From Neckera pumila (taxonomy: Eukaryota > Streptophyta > Bryopsida > Hypnales > Neckeraceae), in assembly GCA_963969595.1 (NCBI GenBank), contig OZ018409.1, positions 15,656,975 through 15,720,974 of the forward strand: a stretch of DNA of 64,000 nucleotides, written 5' to 3'. This document shows, in pieces, positions 23,110-35,242 of the stretch (positions are counted from its first letter, which is position 1; the number at the start of each line of letters is the position of its first letter). The notes below the pieces were generated by a model. That model was not told the DNA's origin, made no database searches, and saw only the letters and a program-made list of their open reading frames with translations. Made by a program: the position numbers and the translations under genes.

Positions 23110-24880
23110 GCACGACATCATCTAAACCTTAAGTGATGCTATTTGTTTTGTTTTTTTGTTTATTTTGTTTTGTTCTATTTGTTTATTACGATGAAATCTA
23201 GACCCTGCATCCCAGTTGCATTCTTCATTCAATTGGAAAGCTTTTGGTGAGGATGAATGCATGGGCTGTATTTTGTGTTGTTTGGACCTATGGTATGAAA
23301 GTTATGAATATCTGAATTCTTTTGGGTCCTTCAAAATTAGAAAATTACTTTTACTTTCATTTTGGTTGCGGCAATGGCACAAGGCACACTATCCATACCT
23401 TAAATCAAATTCTTTGTTTATTTGTTTTGTTTTGTTTGTTTGTTATGGCAAGATCTCTTAGCTTGCGAGTCCTCCAATCTAATTCTTGATACCATCATAA
23501 TGCTCTTTGCAAAGGCGGGTGCAAGGGCTTGGTGTCACTGCATTTGGACCTACAGTGGAAAAGGTATTGAATTTTGAAGATATATCTGGGCAATGAGATT
23601 GTTCAAGCAAGCATACTTAACCTTGTGAAGTTTTTGTTAAGGCATAAAAATTGATTTCAAAAAACATCCAAGTATGTTATTTTCTCGAGGAGTTTTATGT
23701 TTGCCCGCAAAACTAAACACTCCATAATTTTCATAGTTTAATGATAATAAAAAGTTGGTTCAAGTGGTCTTAGTTGAACCAAATGTTTATTAAAACAAAT
23801 TATAAATTCAAACAATATAGAAGCGCCTTTAGAATGTTAAACTTGTGCTTTCAAAATGCTCACCTAATGGGACTAGGGTGGCGGGTCATTGATCTTGAAC
23901 CTTTTTAAGATGGTCATGACCCCCACCCACTGGTGGTTTTATACTTTTACACCAAACATATTTGAAATTTATATCACTTTCATTTTTTTACAAGAATGAT
24001 ATGATTCTACTTGTATTTGAATCCACTCAATTAATTTTTTATTTGGAAAATACCTGCGGGACAAATTAGATTCTGGGCAGGTTCTTGTGACCTCAATCTT
24101 TTATGAAACTCTTTGAAACTTTCTCATAAGATAGAAAAATTGATAAGTTATATGGGAATACAATTTTTATTTCAATTGGTGATTGGGAGCAAAAGTTATA
24201 CCACAAAAGCCTAGGACTAGACTCGATGGGCAACATAAAAAAAAATGCAAAAAGCCAAAATTTTTTTTTTTTTTTTTTTCCCAAAATAATATATTTTTGT
24301 CTACATGTAAAACTTTGATTCATTCTATTTGGACTAATAACAAGAAAACTAAAGACAATCTTGTTTTTTTGGACAATCTAAACATCTTTTTGAAAAAAAA
24401 CCTTGTAGGATTCATTTTTGAATGCCATTTTTACAATTTCAAAAAATTTGTTCGACTAGGTTGTGTTTGCTTTTAAAACAATCTCACCACTAGGATTATT
24501 ATGTTTCAATCCCATCTTAAAGCTATTAACAGTTTAACAGATTTTTTTTAATCTTGGACCTACTTCTATTTAACAAATTTTTAAAGAATGAAAATCAAGT
24601 GTGTGCTTTTTTGAAATTATTTGCCTAGACTTCCAATTCAATTCTTCAATTCAAAAAACTTTAAATTTAAAGTCAATAGTACAAAAAATTCCCAGAAGTG
24701 GCGGTCAAAGTCATCTAAAATTGCCGACCAATGTTCAAAAAAAGTTTCTTTTTCCTAAACATCCATAGTAGATATGCCTAACATTTGATTAGACATTTGT
24801 CCATGTTCATGGCCTTGTTACAAAAATTGTGGCTTTCTTCTAGTGCAAATTTTTAGATTAAAAAAGGCAAAAATCATTCC
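23110..24880 (+). repeat. Long diverged repeat, copy B
   Basis: It resembles copy A (15.1-16.3 kb) in the same orientation, with the GTTTGTTTG-type start and the GGAAAGCTTTTGGTGAGGA motif occurring in two versions (near 23.24 and 23.5 kb). A poly-T run lies at 24259-24280. Together with copy C it forms a diverged inverted pair. Confidence 0.55.
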
Positions 24881-24939
24881 TTAGACACTTATTGTCTTTT
24901 GCAATGTTTCAATGTTAACTCCATTGCAATCATACAATG

Positions 24940-26640
24940 CTAATATTTTGCAACTAATAAATTTGCGTATAGATCATTGATTTGAGCGCTACCTATCATC
25001 GTTTTGGTTGACATAAAATAAGTTTGAAATGAGAATATTGAATGGTTTGAAAAATTATATGTCATAGTTTTCAAAAGTCCAAAAATGGTCCATATAATAA
25101 AGTAAATAGAAATTCTTTCAAATGAATTCAAGTGAGATCAAATGGATAGGAAATTCTTTAAATGATCAAAGCTTTTGAATTTCCAAAACAAACAAATTGG
25201 ACTGTTGAAACGTAGGTTGACTTAAAAATATTTCATTTGTCATTGTTGAAATTGACCACGCAGGAGGGATAAATGTTTTCAAAGTAAAGTAATTGATTAG
25301 AGCTTGTTCAAGCACTGTATGTTGTGGACTCATAGACACGGGAAAATGAATTCGTAGCAAAGTTAACATGGTTCGCACAGACTAGGGAAACGATTCAAGA
25401 GAAAATCCACATGACAGTGTGACTACAAGTGGGTCTTCTTGTAGTCATTTTCCTAGCCTAAAAAATTGACGTGGATTACGTTCCTATTAGCATTGCTACA
25501 ATGGTTGACTTGAAAAAATCTACTTCATCCTATGAGGGTCCAAAAGTGACTCCCAAGTAACGACAATGTTGCTACATAATGGTCTTTATTACAAAACTTC
25601 TATATTACAATTGGGACAAAGTCGTTGTTCTTAAATTGCTCTTTAAGATAATAATAAATTTTCTCAACCACTATATGTACATGACATAGGTACTTAGAAT
25701 TTAAGGCATTATTGAATTATAATTTATTTGCAAAACTTAAATGAATTTTAAGTAAGTTTTATTACTGATTTAACTTCTAAAGGCCTGAGGCCTTTTTTTC
25801 ATCAAAATCCACTCCAAAGTGCCATTTGCATTGCAAAGAGCAAAAAACTTTATGGATTTTTTCATTTTCATATTCAACTATTAATAAGACTTTGTACTAG
25901 ACTAGTATAAAGTTGTAGAAGAAATTTTAGAAGCATTCACCAAGTAGATTGCAAGATAACTACATTTGAAAGCGGATTTTTGAGAACGGTCCATGATTAG
26001 ATTATTTAATTCTAAATCTCTCTAATTTAAATTTCTTGTACTAAACAATTAGATTTTAACATTTTTTATGTTAAAGATTTGAGTTGAAAGTCTAGGAAAA
26101 AATAACCAAAAAAACACACTTGATTTTCATTGTTTATTGAACTATTAAGTAGAAATTGCTAACAAATTGAAGGAAAAACTAAAATGTCAATAACTCTAAA
26201 ATGGAATTGAAACAAACAATTCCGAGAAGCGAGATTGTTCAAGCAAGCACACTTAACCTTGGAAATTTTTCTTTAAAGTGTTAAAGTTGAATTCAAAAAC
26301 AATTCAAGTACATTTTTTTTTCAAGAATTTTCTATGATTGTCCTCAAAACAAGAAGCTCCATAACTTCCACATTATGAATTCAAAAGGAATGAATCAAAG
26401 CTTTCCATGTAGACAAAAATACATACCATGTGAAAAAAAACTAAAAAACTAAATTTCAATTCTTTGTGTTTTGTTTTCTTGCCCAACTGAATTGCTTTTG
26501 GAGCTTAGGATGGCATAATGTTTACTCCTAGGCACTGATTGAAATAATGTATATATACCAAAAAGCTAATGCAATTTTCTATCTTCATTAAAAGTTTCTA
26601 GAAAATCTTATCAAGAATCGAGGTCACACAAGCCTACCCA
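24940..26640 (-). repeat. Long diverged repeat, copy C (inverted)
   Basis: It is the reverse complement of roughly 15.49-17.08 kb of copy A. Clear anchors are ACAATTGGGACAAAG at about 25.61 kb and the CATCCTATGAGGGTCC region at about 25.53 kb. It lies between copy B and the intact ALG7-like gene. No gene seen. Confidence 0.55.
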
Positions 26641-27217
26641 AAACCTCGAGAGCCCTCTAGAAAACTTTGGGACTTTAGGAATTACTTATTTGATTCTCTT
26701 TGTTACTCTACATTGCAAACAATATTTTTCATAATGAACGCAAACCACTAAGTTAGTACTCGTACTTAGTACCTAAATTCTATTGGAAAAACAATGATTT
26801 ACTGTAATCCCCTAATAATTATTCTATCACTTTTTAGTAGCTGCTTGACATTGACTTTTTTGTACAATTGGAATGGAACATCTGGGAACGTGTTCAGGCC
26901 TGCGGGATCCTTTGGGGAACGGATTTTGAGTTGGGAACATAGAGCTTAGCAGTTAACACTCTCCTCGTGTCTTCTACAAACTTGTTATAAAACTTTGAGA
27001 ACTTTGGTGAAGTTTTCATGTTATCATTAATTTTTGAAGAAAAGGCGGATATGGAATTATTGATAGCCTGATCAGTGTATGAATCTTAAATTATATGAAT
27101 TAAATAAGATAATGTATCTCAAATATGATTGTATATACCTTTGAAGGTCTTTGAATTCTTCATACAAGTTTCTATGGAATAGCTTGGATTTAACCTTAAT
27201 AACTAATTATGTTTGAT

Positions 27218-28399
27218 TTAATAAGTAATGAAATTTGAAATTACTAATACGACTATACAACACAATATTTGGAATGAGAGGAGAAATTTGCATAAGTTCT
27301 TCTCAGACCACGGACCATGCCATCGAAGCACTAGATTTACAAGATTCATATCATTACTACCTATTAGTAATCCTGATTTCTTATCAAATTGGGGAAGCCT
27401 ATGCCTTGGACATGGTACAAGCTTAAACAATTGCGGGAGAGAATACAAAAAATTCAAAAGTTGAGGGATAAAAAAGAAAAACATAGTTTTCGAGCAGTGC
27501 CCTTCAATGCCTGCCACAGCTAAAGTTGTACCCGCAAAATATGTATATGTGTCACCAACAAATATAGAAGCAGGATGCCAATTATAGATGAACAATCCAA
27601 GTGATGTTGCCAATAATGGTTGCATCATACGAATTGAAAACATGTGTGCTTGGGGTGCAAAGTTATTTGAAATTTGCATAACATTGTGAAATATGATTGC
27701 AAGAGAAATGATAATCGATTGACCAACTTCCAAACCATTGATTCCAGCATAAATGTTGATAGAATTGAAGCAAAATATTGAAATGAAGAATATATACACT
27801 TTGTAGATCCACCCCAAATTATACAATGGCTCCATACTAAAAGTTGATTGTAGAATCTTTGGAACAACAATCGTTGTACTTCCTGAGTACATTAAGAATA
27901 AAACCAAGCCTGGAATTGCTGATAAGAATATCTTGGCCTTCCATGACAAAGTCTTAATGTCATCAAAATAACCTAAGGTCAATGCAAATGTAATAATAAA
28001 ATATGATGACCAAAATTGATAATTATTTGCTTCATGGTTGAAATCTTGAAAATTCAAAAAAAATTCAAAAAAATAATATACTGCCAAAAATACTCCTCCA
28101 GCAACTAAACCCATGGCTTCCGGAACTTCAATAGTGCCTTCATATAGTCCTCTTTTGTTGATATCATATCCAAAGATATTATTTTTGAGGTGTAGTTTTG
28201 CAAATATAGGTACCAAGATGATGGTGGTTATAAAACCAAACAAACACAGTAAAAGGTCTATTATGATGAGTCTTAATTCTCTTTGGTTGGAAACCAAAAA
28301 CATATATAGAAATAAAGAATAGAAAACAATGCCAATTATAATTGGTAAAAGCATGCTTTGAATCCTCTTTAAACCATGAGTTATAATAGGATTGGTCAT
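27218..28399 (-). CDS. Intronless ALG7/DPAGT1-like UDP-GlcNAc:dolichyl-P GlcNAc-1-P transferase
   Basis: A single uninterrupted frame of 393 residues starts MTNPIITHGLKRI (28399); it is open further upstream to 28471. It has about ten hydrophobic segments and the family motifs in order: GYDINKRG, EVPEAMGLVAGGVFL, LGYFDDIKTLSWKAKIF, TTIVVPK, NSINIYAGINGLEVGQ, FVGDTYTYFAGTTLAV, LLNFLYSLPQLFKLVPCPRH and SEKNLC. The family transfers GlcNAc-1-phosphate to dolichyl phosphate at the ER membrane, the first step of N-glycan precursor synthesis. The Asp-rich and GDTYTYFAG motifs are retained, so activity is possible. Length is close to animal DPAGT1 (about 400) and a little short at the N-terminus for plants. 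The absence of introns suggests a retrocopy. The codons are very AT-rich, unlike the L9 and aminotransferase genes. A broken copy lies at about 21.1-22.8 kb. Confidence 0.82.
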   Translation of the reverse strand: MTNPIITHGLKRIQSMLLPIIIGIVFYSLFLYMFLVSNQRELRLIIIDLLLCLFGFITTIILVPIFAKLHLKNNIFGYDINKRGLYEGTIEVPEAMGLVAGGVFLAVYYFFEFFLNFQDFNHEANNYQFWSSYFIITFALTLGYFDDIKTLSWKAKIFLSAIPGLVLFLMYSGSTTIVVPKILQSTFSMEPLYNLGWIYKVYIFFISIFCFNSINIYAGINGLEVGQSIIISLAIIFHNVMQISNNFAPQAHMFSIRMMQPLLATSLGLFIYNWHPASIFVGDTYTYFAGTTLAVAGIEGHCSKTMFFFFIPQLLNFLYSLPQLFKLVPCPRHRLPQFDKKSGLLIGSNDMNLVNLVLRWHGPWSEKNLCKFLLSFQILCCIVVLVISNFITY

Positions 28400-28471
28400 T
28401 TTGATATGAATGTTATATATGATCTTTAATATTATATATCTATCTAACCAACCAAAATTATCATTATGCAT

Positions 28472-29407
28472 AGAATCTACTATTTTTTTTATTTATATTT
28501 ATAGTTACAAATCAAACTTTTATTTTTTGCAAAATAATAAATTTACCTATTGTAGATTCTATTTAAACTAGTCAAATTGGTACCATATAGTAAAAGAAAA
28601 GTAAAAGAAATTTTTGAATTTTTAACTCTTGAATTTCAATATTTTTTCTACCGTGAGTTGAAATCCTATGAAACAAAGTCTATGCACCCGTCCTTGTAGA
28701 AAGTTTTTTGGTGGAATTATGAATATGACCGGAGACACACTATCTAAAGATTTCACCGTATCAAGATTAATAATAATAATAATTTAACTTATAGATTTTG
28801 TTTAAAATAATGTTAGACATTCTAGTTTCAATTTTAACAAGAGAAAGGGTTTTAAGTATAGTCTTATAAGTATTGACCTTTTAAGAAGATTCTTAGAATT
28901 TTTATATACTAAAAAGTTAGAAAGTAGGTTTTGAGTAGGGCGCGCTTGGTACCATCAAAAATTCCTTGGCAAGGATGTAGGCTCAAAGTAAGCTATGAAA
29001 CATCCAATTGGCAAAGCAAAAGATATAGAATTCAAAGTTCTTATAACCAACAGAAATTAAGAAATTAATTGTAGAGTGTAATCGGGCATTCCAGAGCAAA
29101 GGTCAACAAATTAAAGGATGCTTTAACAGTTATGATGTTGTGCTAATACTTTTATTATTACTTTTACTTCTACTTTTATTCTTATTTTTAAAGAAATTGC
29201 ATATTATTTTTTTATGCTAAACAAACATATTTTAAAAAATTGTACCAAATACAAAAAAAACTAAAGTATACATGGACTACTTCAAGATCAATGCTATCAC
29301 TAATTTGTTTAGTTTGAAATAAACAAATATGAAAGAAGATATAAGAAGGGATTGGCCCAACACTTCTATATTGATTAAAAATGACATACTAATAGTTGTA
29401 GCAATGC
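28472..29407. other. AT-rich DNA with a CACTA-like end remnant near 28.84 kb
   Basis: Sequence from about 28838 (ACAAGAGAAAGGGTTTTAAG) matches the end of the CACTA-like element at 32846, but no partner end is evident. It lies at the point where similarity between the two ALG7 blocks ends. Confidence 0.45.
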
Positions 29408-29658
29408 CATTAGGGGAGATTTGAGGCCTTTGGAGAGCCGTTTCAGGCCTTTTTCTGCAGCTTGTTCCCCTATTCTGAACTAGCAATAATGCTATTAAAA
29501 AAAAAATTACGAAAAAGTGAAAAAAAAAAATTTCCAAAATTCAAAAATCCTAATGTGACACTCTCTTGACCATGTCAGACTGCATATGTGGCAGAGTTCC
29601 CAGACTAGGAACGACCTAGGAACTTGCAGTCTCTTTTATCCCTCACATCTCCTCTGAT
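29408..29658. mobile_element. MITE with CATTAGGGGAGATTTGAGG ends
   Basis: The left end CATTAGGGGAGATTTGAGG is matched by an inverted right end reading CATCAGAGGAGATGTGAGG. The interior holds A/T homopolymer runs and a GGCCTTTGGAGAGCCGTTTC block shared with 56651-56937. Confidence 0.65.
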
Positions 29659-29670
29659 GATACATAGCAT

Positions 29671-29760
29671 CACTACAAGAGAAAGGGGTGTTTTAAATAT
29701 AGTCTTAGTAGTATAGTCCTATAAGCAATGACCTTTTAAGGAGATATTTAGTAAAATTTT
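29671..29760 (+). mobile_element. CACTA-type terminal sequence, partner end not found
   Basis: CACTACAAGAGAAAGGGG, then TTTTAAATATAGTCTTAGTA, matches the end of the 32846 element. CACTACAAGA is a typical end of plant CACTA (En/Spm) elements. I see no matching inverted end nearby. Confidence 0.5.
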
Positions 29761-31902
29761 ACTAGATAAACATTTTCTTTTAGAAGAAAAAAAACTTCAA
29801 AATTCAATATCTTCTCCTCCCTTGTCAACGGCCCAACAGTCTAGAAAGTCCTAACGTATATCACAAAACTAAATAAACAAACATATAGATAATTCATTTT
29901 AATCATAATTTATTTTAATCAATAATTTATTTCAATAATATAATTTTATTAATTTTGATTAAATATTTTATTTCATTTAAATTATGTACCATTTGAATCA
30001 TTCTATTTTTACTATAATATTATTATCAATCAGCAAACATTGACTTCAAATTGGATTCCATTATTCAGAGTACCTCAATGAACCTTTATAAAATTTTCTA
30101 ACTAAAATGGAATTCATTTCACACCAACTAAACTTTAATTTCTATAAGTTTTTGTGAGAAAAATATTTGAAAGTAACAACTCAAAGTGACAAATGCAAAG
30201 GCTAGTTAGTCAATTTTTTATGCCAACTTTCTTCCTTTGTCTGCATATTGTCTCCAATAATGAACCATCCTAACATGTCTACTATATCCATGATGCTCAT
30301 CTACCCAAAATTGTCCATGTGTCCACAAAAGCCTATTTGCTTTCATCAAATGTCATGTTTGAGATTGGCAAATGTCATTTTCTATCTACTAAGGCTATTT
30401 CTTGATGTCTTGAAGGTTGCTTTTTGTCTTCCAAAAGGTTGTCCGCCATCCACCAAAAGCCATTTGGACGTCTTCCCACCTTTTTAAAAAAAGTCCTTCT
30501 CAATGGATAATCTTGAATATTTAAACCTAATTATACTTTAATATCTAAATTTATAAAAATCAATTTCATGTTTTAATTCTATAAAACTATTTTAATTCCG
30601 TCTTGCATTAGTTTTGGTCTAAGTGAAAATGAAATATGAAATGGTAAGGGATGGAAATGGATATCAATTAAGGCACTTTCAAATTTTTCTTAAATAATAG
30701 TTTCCTTATTTTGTGGTGGCCACCCTCTAAAAGAACCAATATTTAGTAAGTGGATGATGGACATACTAAAAAAATTACTATTGGAGCTTTATAAAATGGA
30801 TGAAGAACATCTAAGTACGTTGAATAAACAATTTTGTCTACTTTTTAGCAATATAATTATCTTGGTCACTTAGCATTTTACGAATTTTGTGCTAGATTCT
30901 CCATCATTCTATATAGAATAGAAAAAAGAGTATAACCAAAAGAATTTGGCATCTAGAGGGCCATCAAAACAAGCTTGAAGGGGACCATTTATTAATTTAA
31001 ATTTTTCTATACAATGCATCATTTCCCTATCTCTACTTGACATGTTGAGAATCCATGTGAAAACAAAGTCTGAATGGCTACTTTGGAATCAGTCACAAAA
31101 GTTAGATGATGTAGTTGTTAGAAATTTGTCACTATTTCTGACAATAGTGACATGAAAATAGCCAAGCATGTCACTGTAAAGCGGCCCTCCAAAGGCTTGA
31201 AATTTTTTGTAACGAAAAATCTTCAAAATGAGAATCTTATGATTGAATTTTTCAAACCATAAGTTATTTTATTTCAAGGCTCTGTATCTTCATTTTTCTT
31301 TTAATTACACTCTCTTAGAGATTTAACAATTCTTTCATTATTACATGATATCCAAAATTTAAAGTGAAATTGACATTTATTAGTGAAGTGAAAAAGCAAA
31401 ATTCATTTTAGGACACTATTAAGGGGTTGGTTCATGGATGCTTATTTGTGAGCCATAGGTCAATAATGTTTGATTATGGATTCCTTTTTAGATGCTCTCT
31501 TAAAGAATGTTTTTTTGTTTTCCAAATAAGCTACTTCAAAAATTTTAAGAAACAACATTTTCGATTTGAAAAAATAAGTAATTCTACACTTGTGGTTTTT
31601 TTACATATTTTTGGAATTTGTCTCAATTCTATGAATAGTGTATATTACCCTTTGCATGTTCTAAGGTATAATATTCAACATATTCTAAGGTAATGTATTA
31701 ATCCAATAAAGATAGATCAATCAAATAATACTTGAAGCTATTATTCTACTATAATTTTTGGATGGAGTTTTTTTTGCGCATAAGTTTTTTTTCCCAAGCC
31801 TGTGGGGAATTTCATTTTTATCCCATGACACCAAATCCAAGCTATTCTAAAACCAACCTCACTCAAAATAAAGAAAATGTAAGGATTTTCAATCAACGGA
31901 AA
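29761..31902. other. AT-rich intergenic DNA, nothing recognised
   Basis: Long A/T-rich stretch with chance frames only (the longest are 79 and 88 codons). No family motif. Confidence 0.5.
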
Positions 31903-32188
31903 CATTAGTCGGGCCTCTAAGAGATTGTGAGTTCTTGGGCTGTGGGAACTCTGTAGGAATGCTGGGATGCTGCCAAATGGTCAGGCTGACGTGGCCAAGC
32001 GACTGCCAGATCAGATTTTTTTTTTTTTGAAAAAACAAAAAAAATTTAGTATTTCTTTTAACATTTTAACAACTTTTTTTTTTCTCTTTTCTTTTTTTCA
32101 TAATTTTTTTTTCTGACAGCAGTGCACTATTCCCAACATCTGGAACATCCCTGAAACGGTCTTCCAGAGGCTCAGATCTCCTCTAATG
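31903..32188. mobile_element. MITE of the CATTAG...CTAATG family
   Basis: It begins CATTAGTCGGGCCTCTAAGA and ends CTCAGATCTCCTCTAATG, with internal poly-T and poly-A runs and an AACATCTGGAACATCCCTGA segment. Structure and size parallel the elements at 29408, 52099 and 56651. Confidence 0.55.
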
Positions 32189-32842
32189 ATGGCCCATCTT
32201 TTGAACGTAATTTTATTCCTAGAGGACTAATGCCAATTTTATATGGTCAAAGATCATTTTTGAACTAAAATTTATCCTTTTAGAATACATGTATTAATCT
32301 AATATTTCTATTACATAAGACTATGTATTGTTTATTTATCTACAAAATCTCATTTTAGCTTTGTGAAAAAGTATCATTTTTGTAAGTAAATACAAATGAA
32401 AAATACATGGCGTTGTGTAATTTTTTAATCTAGAGTCAAATACTTGGAGCTTGCAATTGTTATAATTCATTGAACTTTAGATTTTTCAAAATATGAATGA
32501 ATTAGAAAAATAAATTCTTCAACTTCATTTGCTTAGTTTAATAAAAACATTTACTTAGTTCATGACCAAGGCGCATTTAGTTTTGCGATACATGGACTTT
32601 TAGGGATTATGCACATACTCAGCCAATGGACTTTAGTAATTTTCCAAATTTTTATTACATACACTATAGTCTTAATATATTGTACATACAAACTTGAAGA
32701 AAGATATCAATCCTCTCAATATTGTACTCTATATGGCATTGGAACAAATAGTATTCTTTGTATTTATTATCCTACAAAGTACATTGTGTACTTCTCAAAA
32801 GTGTTAACGGTGCTTTGAAGGATTAAAGTTTTGCTCTCAACT
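32189..32842. other. AT-rich intergenic DNA, nothing recognised
   Basis: No coding or repeat signal apart from a chance 69-codon frame. Confidence 0.45.
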
Positions 32843-32845
32843 TCC

Positions 32846-33619
32846 CAATACAAGAGAAAGGTTTTTTTTAAGTATAGTCCTAGTAGTATAGTCTTTTAAG
32901 TAATGACCTTTAAGTAAGGATTTTAGTAAAGTTTTACTAAAAAGACAATCTTTTCAGTAAAATTTTACTAAAAACCTTACTTAACCCTAAAGGACCGGAG
33001 GAGTGTCCAAGATTTTCAAAATTGTAAAGATCTATTCTAAAATACAGCTTAGAAGAATATTTTATTGATGATTCTCAAACAACAATTGTAAAATGCTATT
33101 TATTAATCACATTCAAACAGTTAGATCAATTAAAATACATACCAATATTTTTCAATAAAATTTGAAGCCAAAATTTGGAAATTCCTTCTAATCTCAATTG
33201 TAGACTGAATATTTTTTATTTTTAAAAGATTTTTTTTCTATAAGTTCAAAGTATTGCGTTCTAATTATAGAGATTTTTAAGATTTTTATCTGATTTTTTT
33301 ATTCAAGTCATTTTTGAAGGGTCATTTTTTGAATAGAAATAGTTACTTTTTGAGGCTAGACCTCCCGATGCCTTTTGAATTATAGAATATTTGCAGAGCA
33401 AAATCTTCATAATCTGAACCATACAAATATCATAGAATTAATTTAAGAATCTTCAAATAAAGTTGATGGATGAAAAATCGCATTTCGGTGAGTTTAGGAT
33501 GTGTTTTCGTTCATTCATTGTTCAAAATCTGCACTCATGGTCCTTTAGGGGTTAAAGGTCATCACTTAAAAGACTATACTACTAGGACTATACTTAAAAT
33601 ACCCCTTTTTCTTGTAATG
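32846..33619. mobile_element. CACTA-like MITE with long inverted ends
   Basis: The ends CAATACAAGAGAAAGG and (reverse complement) CATTACAAGAAAAAGGGG continue into a long near-perfect inverted repeat containing AGTATAGTCCTAGTAGTATA. The flanks show a 3-bp duplication TCC (32843-32845 and 33620-33622), as expected of CACTA elements. It is interrupted by the TTAA element at 32985-33551; without it the host element is about 200 bp, nearly all foldback. Confidence 0.85.
32985..33551. mobile_element. TTAA-family element nested in the CACTA-like MITE
   Basis: It starts CCCTAAAGGACCGGAGG and ends ATGGTCCTTTAGGGG, with TTAA at 32981-32984 and 33552-33555. Removing it and one TTAA rejoins the two arms of the CACTA-like element. 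567 bp, non-coding. Confidence 0.85.
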
Positions 33620-34063
33620 TCCACATTGTGTAGTAGTTCTTCAAACTTTGGGTTCATTTGCAAGGACTTAATCTAACATAAATAGCTTTAATGTTGAATT
33701 ATTATTTTTTTTTCTATTTGATATCTCCTTCCAATCCAAGTACAAAAAGTTGACCATTGGGTGCAATGCAAACTTGACCATTGGGTGCAATGCAAAAAAA
33801 ACGATTTGTAGAAACAAACTAATAGGTAAGCAACAAAAAACACTATGATTAGTAGCTCACAATCACCCCGTACAACATGGAATATTTGAAAAGACAAGGA
33901 GCCACCACAACTTTAATGGCTTGAGGCTTGATAGCCAAATTATGCAAAGTTCAAAAAAGGCCCTGATTGTGCTAAATTAGACCGCACTTTGGATCAATAT
34001 CTACCACGCTAGATACTTGAACTGCCACCTAGCTTGGTGCATGAATTCAAGCACAACCGGTTT
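33620..34063. other. AT-rich intergenic DNA
   Basis: A 23-bp unit containing GACCATTGGGTGCAATGCAA is repeated in tandem near 33752-33797. Nothing else recognised. Confidence 0.45.
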
Positions 34064-34180
34064 TACTACAAGACCAACAATCTTTTTAGTAAACTTTTAT
34101 TTAAACTTTTATTTAAAAGATGTTACTTAAAAGACGTGATGTCTAGGACACTACTTAAAACATCCCTTTCTTTTGTAGTG
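34064..34180. mobile_element. Short CACTA-like foldback remnant
   Basis: TACTACAAGACC at the left and a right end reading CACTACAAAAGAAAGGGATG on the other strand define a 117-bp piece. Its interior resembles the TTTTAAGTA-rich arms of the 32846 element, but target duplications are not clear. Confidence 0.5.
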
Positions 34181-35238
34181 CAAGCCAAACCAATTTGTTC
34201 CATTTTGTAGGTGGCAAAGGATGAATTAAGGAAGATGAAATGAGGTGTTCTTAAGGTAGGAAGCCTATTGTAGATTGTTTGGTCATTGCGCATAATTGCA
34301 CTAATTGAATTTACCATTTCTTAAAGCAAAACAAAAACAAAAAAAGAAGGGTTAGTTCACATGCCTTTTATTGAATTCATTTTGGAAAATTAAAAGATAT
34401 ATTTTAAGTTGTCAAGGCAAATCACATTGCTTCCTATTGTAGACACTAGGGGGAAGACTATTCTTGCCTTTTGAATGTTTATGCGGCATTAAGGTAGAGG
34501 TACCTATATTGGAAAGTCCCCTTGTTATAGCTTTATAGGGTGACCTACCATATAGTGGACAACTCTTGGATGTATTGATCATTGAAAAAATTATTTTTTT
34601 CCACCTTCTCGGCCACATATCTCTCTTCCTTCCTTGATTAGGGAAAAGTTCTAAACTAACTATTATAGGTGAGTCTATGAGACTGGGACAAATCTGCATT
34701 TATATTGAATGAAATATTCACTTTTGAGGAAAAAATATCCTCTTTCAATTTTTCATTCTTCGTCATCTTTGTTTCCACACACATTGAGCTCAATTTATTT
34801 AACAAACTCCGCATATTCTACAAGTTGAAATACTTAAGTTATTCTTTATAGGTACTTCTGTCTTATTAATTTCCTACACCATTCTAATGACAATCCAAAA
34901 GTGTCTTTTCACATTGTGGAATAATACACGAATCATTTACCATATGTAAAAGCTTCATGGTGGTGCACTTGAATTTATGAAATGGTGACTTTTCAACCCA
35001 ACTCCAATCCTTTGACCCCAATTGTACACTCTATGCAATTTCTACTAATTTACATTAGAATGCAAGTGAACAAAATTGGATCTAGGACTAGGTGGGCTAT
35101 GGTCCAAGTTTTTTTGGAGGTTATTTGGAGAAGTGTTGAAGTGACAATATACAAGAAAATGATGTAGCCAAATTTTTAGTAATCATCTATATTTTGGATA
35201 GAACTATCTTTTCATCCATATATTTGGATGAATTTCAT
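34181..35238. other. AT-rich intergenic DNA, nothing recognised
   Basis: Only chance frames below 100 codons. No motif. Confidence 0.45.
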
Positions 35239-35242
35239 TTAA

